Source: Omnitrophica bacterium GWA2_41_15 (lineage in GTDB: Bacteria; Omnitrophota; Gorgyraeia; Gygaellales; Profunditerraquicolaceae). From it: a DNA stretch of 34,751 bases. The translations under genes and the position numbers were made by a program. The DNA is taken from NCBI GenBank assembly GCA_919902045.1, contig CAKKSP010000046.1, positions 1 to 34,751 on the forward strand, in the 5' to 3' direction. Under the pieces are notes generated by a model. That model searched no databases. It worked only from the letters and a program-made list of their open reading frames with translations, and was not told the origin of the DNA. Below are positions 29,484 through 34,751 of this stretch, piece by piece. Numbering within the stretch: position 1 is the first letter of the stretch; each line of letters begins with the position of its first letter.

Positions 29484-30662
29484 ATGAAAGAATTTCAAGA
29501 AGGATCCTTAGCAGTAGCTGAAATTGTAAGAATGTGTAAGCCCGGGGTAGTTTCTGCGTATCCGATTACTCCCCAGACTCATATTGTAGAAGAGCTTGCC
29601 CAGATGGTGGCAAACGGGGATCTCAAGGCGCAATGTATCAACGTAGAGTCAGAACATTCTGCAGCTTCTGCGGTATTTGGCGCATCTGCTGCCGGAGTGC
29701 GATCTTACACTGCTACTAGTTCCCAAGGGCTTTTTTATATGGCAGAGGTGCTTTTTAATATCGCAGGCGTGCGCCTTCCTATTGTAATGACTTGCGCAAA
29801 TCGTGCGATTTCTGCCCCGATTAATATCTGGAATGACCAGCAGGATGCGGTATCTTTGCGTGATTGCGGTTGGGTGCAAGTTTATGCTGAAGATGTCCAG
29901 GAAGCCGTAGATTTACATATGATCGCTTATCGTCTTGCTGAAGATAAAAATATAATGCTTCCTGTTATGGTAAATATGGATGGTTTTGTGCTTACGCACG
30001 GGATAGAAACCGTAGATATGCCTTCGCAGGAGCAGGTTGATAAATACCTTCCGTCCTACACTCCTTTATATAAACTTGATATTAAAAATCCGATGACTAT
30101 AGGGCCTTTAGTGGATCCGGATTATTATATGGAAACTCGTTACGCTATCCAGGAAACGCATAAGAGTGTTTTGGGGATGCTTCCGAAGCTTACCGAAGAA
30201 TTTTCTAAAGTTTTCGGCAGGACTTATAATGGTTTAGTAGAAGGATACCGCCTTGATGACGCAGAGAAAGCTTTTGTGGCGATGGGTTCGGTTTGCGGTA
30301 CGACCAAAGAAGCAATAGATTCCATGCGTAAGAAGGGCAAAAAAGTCGGGTTGCTGAAGATTTCCTGCTACAGGCCTTTCCCGCACCAGGCAATTTATGA
30401 AGCTTTAAAAAATGTAAAAAAAGTAGCAGTTCTTGACCGCGCTTTATCTTTAGGATCATATGCTCCGTTAGCATCAGAGATTAAATCGGTATTTTTCGGT
30501 AAGAAAAAAGGCCCGCAGACTATTTCCAGTTTTATCGTCGGCCTTGGCGGTCGCGATATCACCGTGCATTCTATAGAAGAAGCTTACAAGCTTATAGGTA
30601 AGAAAGAAACTTGTGAATTCATTGATTTAAAACCTGAACTTTTAAAGGAAAATTATGCCTGA
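29484..30662 (+). CDS. porA: Pyruvate/2-oxoacid:ferredoxin oxidoreductase alpha subunit
   Basis: VVSAYPITPQTHIVEELA, ESEHSAASAVFGASAAGVRSYTATSSQGL. Confidence 0.94.
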   Translation: MKEFQEGSLAVAEIVRMCKPGVVSAYPITPQTHIVEELAQMVANGDLKAQCINVESEHSAASAVFGASAAGVRSYTATSSQGLFYMAEVLFNIAGVRLPIVMTCANRAISAPINIWNDQQDAVSLRDCGWVQVYAEDVQEAVDLHMIAYRLAEDKNIMLPVMVNMDGFVLTHGIETVDMPSQEQVDKYLPSYTPLYKLDIKNPMTIGPLVDPDYYMETRYAIQETHKSVLGMLPKLTEEFSKVFGRTYNGLVEGYRLDDAEKAFVAMGSVCGTTKEAIDSMRKKGKKVGLLKISCYRPFPHQAIYEALKNVKKVAVLDRALSLGSYAPLASEIKSVFFGKKKGPQTISSFIVGLGGRDITVHSIEEAYKLIGKKETCEFIDLKPELLKENYA

Positions 30663-31524
30663 GCATCTTTTTACTAGCGGTCATACAGCGTGTTCCGGTT
30701 GTGGCCAATCATTAGCCGCGCGCCTGGTTATTGATACTGCTGGCCCGAATACGATTGTGGTGAATAATACCGGATGCCTGGAAGTATTTTCTACTAAATA
30801 TCCTGAATCTGCCTGGCAGGTTCCTTGGGTTCATTCGCTTTTTGAGAATGCTGCTGCAGTTGCTTCCGGAGTTGAAGCAGCGCTTAAATATTTAGGAACA
30901 AAAGATACGATTAATATTATTGCCCAAGCTGGAGACGGAGGAACCGCGGATATCGGCTTGCAGGCGCTTTCCGGCATGCTTGAGCGTGGACATGATATTC
31001 TTTATGTTTGTTATGATAACGAAGCCTATATGAATACCGGTGTGCAGCGCAGCGGTTTAACACCGTTTGATGCTAATACTACCACTAGTCCGATCGGAAA
31101 TAATTCTAAGGGTAACCCTAGGCCGAAAAAACCGCTTCCTGAAATTGCGCTAGCTCACGGGATTCCTTACGTAGCTACGGCTTCAGTAGGTTTTCCTCAG
31201 GATATACAGCGTAAAGTTAAAAAAGCCCTTTCAATAAAAGGCCCTAAATATATGCAGATCCATGTGCCCTGTCCTTTAGGGTGGAGGCATGAGCCGCAGT
31301 TGACTTATGCAATAGCTAAACTTGCTGTTGAAACCGGGCTTTATCCTTTGGTGGAGTTTGAGAACGGAGTAAAATCTGCACGCCAGATTAAGCCAAAGCC
31401 CGTAGAAGAATATTTAAAAACCCAGGCAAGATTTAAGCATCTGATAAATAATCCCGAAGAGCTTAAGCGCGTTCAGGCAGTTGCAGACAGCAATATCGAA
31501 CGCTATAATTTGAAGTTACAGTAG
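30655..31524 (+). CDS. porB: Pyruvate/2-oxoacid:ferredoxin oxidoreductase beta subunit
   Basis: GHTACSGCGQSLAARLVID, GDGGTADIGLQALSGMLERGHDILYVCYDNEAYMNTGVQRS. Confidence 0.95.
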   Translation: MPEHLFTSGHTACSGCGQSLAARLVIDTAGPNTIVVNNTGCLEVFSTKYPESAWQVPWVHSLFENAAAVASGVEAALKYLGTKDTINIIAQAGDGGTADIGLQALSGMLERGHDILYVCYDNEAYMNTGVQRSGLTPFDANTTTSPIGNNSKGNPRPKKPLPEIALAHGIPYVATASVGFPQDIQRKVKKALSIKGPKYMQIHVPCPLGWRHEPQLTYAIAKLAVETGLYPLVEFENGVKSARQIKPKPVEEYLKTQARFKHLINNPEELKRVQAVADSNIERYNLKLQ

Positions 31525-31556
31525 ATAATTGTATAAAAGTGCGCTAGGCGCAATCG

Positions 31557-31601
31557 GCGCCCGGCGTTAATTGGAATTACGCCGGCATGCGCTAACTGCG
31601 C
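31557..31601 (+). promoter_or_regulatory. Two-hairpin RNA element, ferritin cluster copy 1 (divergent)
   Basis: GCGCC C GGCGT-TAATTGGAATT-ACGCC GGCAT GCGC-TAACT-GCGC; same 45-nt geometry, weaker outer stem. Confidence 0.65.
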
Positions 31602-31604
31602 AAA

Positions 31605-31628
31605 TGTGCGCTGGTGTTGCTAACTGTC
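31605..31628 (+). promoter_or_regulatory. Two-hairpin RNA element, ferritin cluster copy 2 (truncated)
   Basis: TGTGCGCTGGTGTTGCTAACTGTC matches only the 3' part of the porD copy. Confidence 0.55.
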
Positions 31629-31673
31629 ACACCCGCTGCAAGCGGAATATGCAGCGGTGTGTGCTAACTGCAC
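31629..31673 (+). promoter_or_regulatory. Two-hairpin RNA element, ferritin cluster copy 3
   Basis: ACACC C GCTGCA-AGCGGAATA-TGCAGC GGTGT GTGC-TAACT-GCAC; abuts SD AAGGGGG. Confidence 0.8.
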
Positions 31674-31684
31674 AAGGGGGTAAT

Positions 31685-32164
31685 ATGGGAAAACAAGGAC
31701 GTGCTATTGCGGAAGTCAGCCTGAAAGAGCTTATTAAGGATCTTCAGAAAGCATATGCTGATGAGTGGCTAGCTTTTTATCTTTATTGGTATATGGCCCA
31801 GACAGTTTCCGGCCGCGCTTATGAAGACATGAAAGAGATGCTTGAAAAAGTTGCTAAAGATGAACTTGAGCATGCAAAAGAATTAGCGGATTTGATTACA
31901 AAATTAGGGGATGTTCCTCCGGCAAATCCTATGGAGCTTGAAAAGAATGCCAACGCACCTTATGTATTACCGCCGAAGAATACCGCGGATATCAATCGTA
32001 TTATTCGCATAGTTACCGAGGCAGAAGCGCAGGCAATCGAAGTTTATCATAAGATAGCTAAAAAGACTCAAGGTAAGGATCATGTAACATATCAGTTAAT
32101 TACGCATATCCTCTCGGAAGAAGTGTCGCATGAGGAGATGTTTGAGAATTTACAGGAACGTTAA
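31685..32164 (+). CDS. Ferritin-like diiron protein (bacterioferritin/rubrerythrin-like)
   Basis: YADEWLAFYLYWYMAQ...AKDELEHAKELADLI and TEAEAQAIEVYHKI...EEVSHEEMF (E/ExxH patterns). Start ATG 31685; track ORF 31571 includes the RNA elements. Confidence 0.85.
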   Translation: MGKQGRAIAEVSLKELIKDLQKAYADEWLAFYLYWYMAQTVSGRAYEDMKEMLEKVAKDELEHAKELADLITKLGDVPPANPMELEKNANAPYVLPPKNTADINRIIRIVTEAEAQAIEVYHKIAKKTQGKDHVTYQLITHILSEEVSHEEMFENLQER

Positions 32165-32177
32165 TTAGGGGGTTTTT

Positions 32178-32360
32178 ATGGCAAAAGTTACAGTTGATGC
32201 TTCAACTTGTGTTGGTTGCGGTTTATGTGAACAAGAGTGTCCGGAAGTTTTTCAGGTACAAGGAGACGGCCTGGCTCATATAAAGGCGCAATCTTGCGCG
32301 ACGCATAATCTTCAGGATATTGCCGAGCAGTGTCCGGTAAGCGCGATTGTAGTAGCGTAA
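32178..32360 (+). CDS. Small 4Fe-4S ferredoxin (60 aa)
   Basis: VDASTCVGCGLCEQECPEVFQVQGDGLAHI...AEQCPVSAI. Confidence 0.93.
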   Translation: MAKVTVDASTCVGCGLCEQECPEVFQVQGDGLAHIKAQSCATHNLQDIAEQCPVSAIVVA

Positions 32361-32385
32361 TTGTTACAGTAATAGATTAAGTACT

Positions 32386-32419
32386 AAAAAGCCTAAGGAT
32401 AATTTCCTTAGGCTTTTTT
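32386..32419. terminator. Bidirectional intrinsic terminator between convergent genes
   Basis: AAAAAGCCTAAGGATAATTTCCTTAGGCTTTTTT: GC-containing hairpin with A-tract and T-tract. Confidence 0.93.
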
Positions 32420-33844
32420 CTTTAGCTCGTTTAAGAATTTCAGGAATTGTTCTTGTTTTTTGTTTTCGGTAACTTTCTGCCGGAAGGATTCTTTGTCTTT
32501 TGAAAATTTCTCTTTATCATAGGGTGTTTTTTCTTTGCGCCAGACAATATAGAAATTGTCTTCTGTTTCTAAGGTTTTGCTTGGTTCGTTATCTTTAAGC
32601 GCTTCAATAGTATTCCAGAAAAGGCTTGAAGCGCCTATTCCTTCGATATAACTTCCGAATTTAAAGAGAGCAGTTTCTCCTGATTTCAGGCCAAATTCTG
32701 TTAGATAATTTTGTGCTTGGATTAATTCATTTGGGGTAAGGTTAAAATTATCTTTTAATTTTTTAGCACAACTATCAATTTTTTCTTTGGCTATTTTTTT
32801 TGCCTTTTCTTTACTAGAAGCATTAATGGCTTCAGTTTTTGCTTCTTCAAACTGCGGGATATAGGCTTCACGGCGTTCTTTTATCCGGATTGCATAGTAA
32901 GCTTTATCAACAAGCACAGGGCCGATTATATCAGTAGGTTTGCTTTTATTAAGCTTTAAAATAATATCCTGTGACCATCCGATTTGCGGTATTGCTTCTC
33001 CGTAAGAAAATAATCCGGTTTCTTTTAATTCTAACCCTAAATCCGCGGCGATTTTATTTAGATCTTCTTTTGCTGCAATCTTTTTCCCAAGGGCTTCTAC
33101 CTGGGTATTAAGAGCGGTTTTGTCTTCTATTTCTGTTTTGATCATCAGGTATTCCAGATTAAACGAAAGCGGTTTGCGGAAAGAGTTAGGATTTTGATTG
33201 AAGTATTTCCTGGCTTCGTCTTCGTTTGATGTTATGTCTTTTGCAAAATCTTGGTTTAAAGCTGTCAGGTAATACATGCTTACCTGCTCATTTTCCCGGA
33301 GGTATTCATTCTTGGCTTCTTCATCCGTAGCGTATACCGGATTAGTAATTACTGTGTATAATTTTGAGATTATAATATCTTGCCGGGTTTGTTCTTCAAA
33401 TTGCCGGGGTTTTAGGTGCAGGTCATAGTAAAGAGTGCGCTCGTAAAGCGTTTGGTTAAAGGCGTTATTTTTTTTGAAGAACCCATAGCTTTGGATTACA
33501 TTAATTACTTCCTGGTCATTAGCGCGGATTCTTCTGTGCTTTGCCTCTTCAAGTAATATTAATCGGTCAACGGCCTGGTCTTGAAAATTTATATAATTTT
33601 TTATTTCTTCAAGCTTCTCTCCATATTGCATACTGGCCTGAAACATTACTGCCTGGTAGGCTTCGCGGAATTCATTGATGGTAATATTCCTGCCGAAGAG
33701 TTTCAAACTAAACTGTTTTCCTGCTTCTTTTTTCCCGCTTGTGTAGCTTCCCGCTCCCCAGAGTATAAAAGAGGGGACGATAATACAAGCTAGGGTTATC
33801 CAAATTTTTCTGCTAGTCTTCCTGTCGCGTAGGAATCTCAACAT
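32408..33844 (-). CDS. SurA/PpiD-like membrane-anchored periplasmic chaperone / peptidyl-prolyl isomerase family
   Basis: N-terminal TM anchor (KIWITLACIIVPSFILWGAGSYT), SurA_N-like segment (EFREAYQAVMFQ...LILLEEAKHRRI). Start ATG at 33844; 33877 is the alternative. Confidence 0.75.
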   Translation of the reverse strand: MLRFLRDRKTSRKIWITLACIIVPSFILWGAGSYTSGKKEAGKQFSLKLFGRNITINEFREAYQAVMFQASMQYGEKLEEIKNYINFQDQAVDRLILLEEAKHRRIRANDQEVINVIQSYGFFKKNNAFNQTLYERTLYYDLHLKPRQFEEQTRQDIIISKLYTVITNPVYATDEEAKNEYLRENEQVSMYYLTALNQDFAKDITSNEDEARKYFNQNPNSFRKPLSFNLEYLMIKTEIEDKTALNTQVEALGKKIAAKEDLNKIAADLGLELKETGLFSYGEAIPQIGWSQDIILKLNKSKPTDIIGPVLVDKAYYAIRIKERREAYIPQFEEAKTEAINASSKEKAKKIAKEKIDSCAKKLKDNFNLTPNELIQAQNYLTEFGLKSGETALFKFGSYIEGIGASSLFWNTIEALKDNEPSKTLETEDNFYIVWRKEKTPYDKEKFSKDKESFRQKVTENKKQEQFLKFLNELKKKA

Positions 33845-33910
33845 AAATTTTCTCTGCCTTTCTTGTCGGAAAATCACCTTCCTATTTTTTTAGGTTTAAC
33901 TCTATCTAAG

Positions 33911-33938
33911 ATTATATAGAAAGAGCTAAACTTTGCAA
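33911..33938 (-). promoter_or_regulatory. Sigma-70-like promoter for the minus-strand chaperone gene
   Basis: Minus strand TTGCAA, 16-nt spacer, TATAAT (+ coordinates 33933-33938 and 33911-33916). Confidence 0.65.
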
Positions 33939-33940
33939 TA

Positions 33941-33966
33941 GAAAACTAGGGGACGCTTCGGTGGTT
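33941..33966. repeat. Short dispersed repeat copy 2 (GAAAACTAGGGGACGCTTCGGTGGTT)
   Basis: 22-nt identity with 21695-21716. Confidence 0.7.
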
Positions 33967-34019
33967 TCCGAGGATTCTGGTGAGGCTCCGAAGAATTAGA
34001 GGAAGTAAGAAATTCCAAC

Positions 34020-34048
34020 TTGACATACTTTCATACAAATGGTAGACT
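34020..34048 (+). promoter_or_regulatory. Sigma-70-like promoter for the toxin-antitoxin pair
   Basis: TTGACA (34020-34025), 17-nt spacer, TAGACT (34043-34048), then GGAGG and ATG 34068. Confidence 0.65.
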
Positions 34049-34067
34049 TTCTTTGGAGGTGGCAAAG

Positions 34068-34331
34068 ATGACTATCACAAAACTTAAGGCAAAGAATCAG
34101 GTAACTATCCCAAGTATTATTATGAAGCGGCTGCGTTTAAAGCCAAATGAGCTTTTTGCAGTGGATGTTGAGGAAAATTTTATTAAGCTTATACCTGTCA
34201 AAGTAGAACCGAAATACACCGCAGAAGAGCTTAAAGCAGTAGACAAGATTGTGGCGCAGGAAAAATCCAGAGGAAAAACAGTCAAAGCCGGTAAGGATTT
34301 CTCGCATTATCTCAAGAAGGTTTCTGGTTAA
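34068..34331 (+). CDS. AbrB/MazE-type (SpoVT-AbrB fold) antitoxin
   Basis: MTITKLKAKNQVTIPSIIMKRLRLKPNELFAVDVEENFIKLIPV; SD GGAGG. Track ORF 34020 starts upstream in the promoter. Confidence 0.87.
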   Translation: MTITKLKAKNQVTIPSIIMKRLRLKPNELFAVDVEENFIKLIPVKVEPKYTAEELKAVDKIVAQEKSRGKTVKAGKDFSHYLKKVSG

Positions 34332-34612
34332 TGAAAAAGATCGTTATACTGTCTTCTTTTGAGCGCTCTCTTAAGAAGCTTTCCCCGCAAGATAAGAAAC
34401 AAACTGCCGAAAGTTTAGAATCTTTTAACTCCATGTTAGTTTCCGGCTCTTTCCCCGCAGGATTAGGTTTCAAAAAGATTAACCATGATAAATACGAACT
34501 ACGCGTTAATATCCGCCTGCGCGTAATTATTAAGTCAGAAGGGGATACTTATTATTTAGTTTTAGTCGGCAGCCATGATGATGTAAGAAGGTATTTAAGA
34601 GATTATAGATAA
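34331..34612 (+). CDS. RelE/ParE-superfamily toxin
   Basis: 93 aa; SFERSLKKLSPQDKKQ...LRVNIRLRVIIKSEGDTYYLVLVGSHDDVRRYL; 1-nt overlap with antitoxin. Confidence 0.82.
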   Translation: MKKIVILSSFERSLKKLSPQDKKQTAESLESFNSMLVSGSFPAGLGFKKINHDKYELRVNIRLRVIIKSEGDTYYLVLVGSHDDVRRYLRDYR

Positions 34613-34703
34613 GTATTATATTTGCAACTCTTTGATTTTTATGGCGGTTGTATAAAGCGTCTTGTAACTTTGCAATTTGCGACTTCAAGTTTTAGGATAT
34701 ATA

Positions 34704-34748
34704 AAAAGGGGCCAGGCACTTTTTTTCAAAAAGAGCCAGGCCCCTTTT
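34704..34748. repeat. REP-like imperfect palindrome (AAAAGGGGCCAGGCACTTTTT ... AAAAAGAGCCAGGCCCCTTTT)
   Basis: Arms pair with two symmetric A.A mismatches; located at the window end. Confidence 0.8.
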
Positions 34749-34751
34749 ACC

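Noticed and set aside
4757-31673. Two-hairpin elements as integron attC sites (GTCTAAC/GCCTAAC fits RYYYAAC in two copies)
   Set aside because: No matching GTTRRRY at the other end, the core is not kept in the other copies, the flanking genes are housekeeping genes in one orientation, and no integrase is seen.
31571-31684. N-terminal extension of the ferritin-like protein (MELRRHALTAQMCAGVANCHTRCKRN...)
   Set aside because: The extension is translation of the tandem RNA elements; a good SD and ATG occur at 31676-31687. Kept only as a leader-peptide possibility.
1-34751. CRISPR arrays, prophage, classical IS elements or defence operons
   Set aside because: No regularly spaced direct repeats, no Cas, phage or transposase proteins in the ORF track; the only accessory-type features are the TA pair and short palindromic repeats.

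Overview
The window is about 34.75 kb of compact bacterial chromosome, nearly all genes on the + strand. Protein content and layout suggest an uncultured anaerobic lineage of Omnitrophota type; this is an impression, not a tested assignment. Order: tRNA-Gly(GCC), a structured leader, ptsN-like EIIA, YvcK, HPr, EI, a sugar nucleotidyltransferase, metK-ahcY, pfkA-fba, ilvD-ilvB-ilvN-ilvC-leuA, aroE, prepilin peptidase, malQ, HAD, TtcA-like, truB, rmuC, DUF167, pgeF, cutA, ccdA-tlpA, LUD, yggT, ybaB, MetE-core, prmA, porCDAB, ferritin-like, ferredoxin, a SurA/PpiD-like protein on the - strand, and an AbrB/RelE-type toxin-antitoxin pair. The most interesting signal is non-coding. A 45-nt two-hairpin RNA element of fixed geometry (ACACC-C-[21 nt hairpin]-GGTGT-NNNN-TAACT-N'N'N'N') has five full copies and one truncated copy. 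The copies sit directly upstream of four gene starts: metK, ilvC, porD and the ferritin-like gene (a tandem cluster). Both stems covary between copies, while a bulged C, the spacing and the TAACT loop are kept (TATCT in one copy). I do not recognise it as a known riboswitch or Rfam family. A second, unrelated multibranch leader lies between the tRNA and ptsN. Several REP/MITE-like palindromes are also present.
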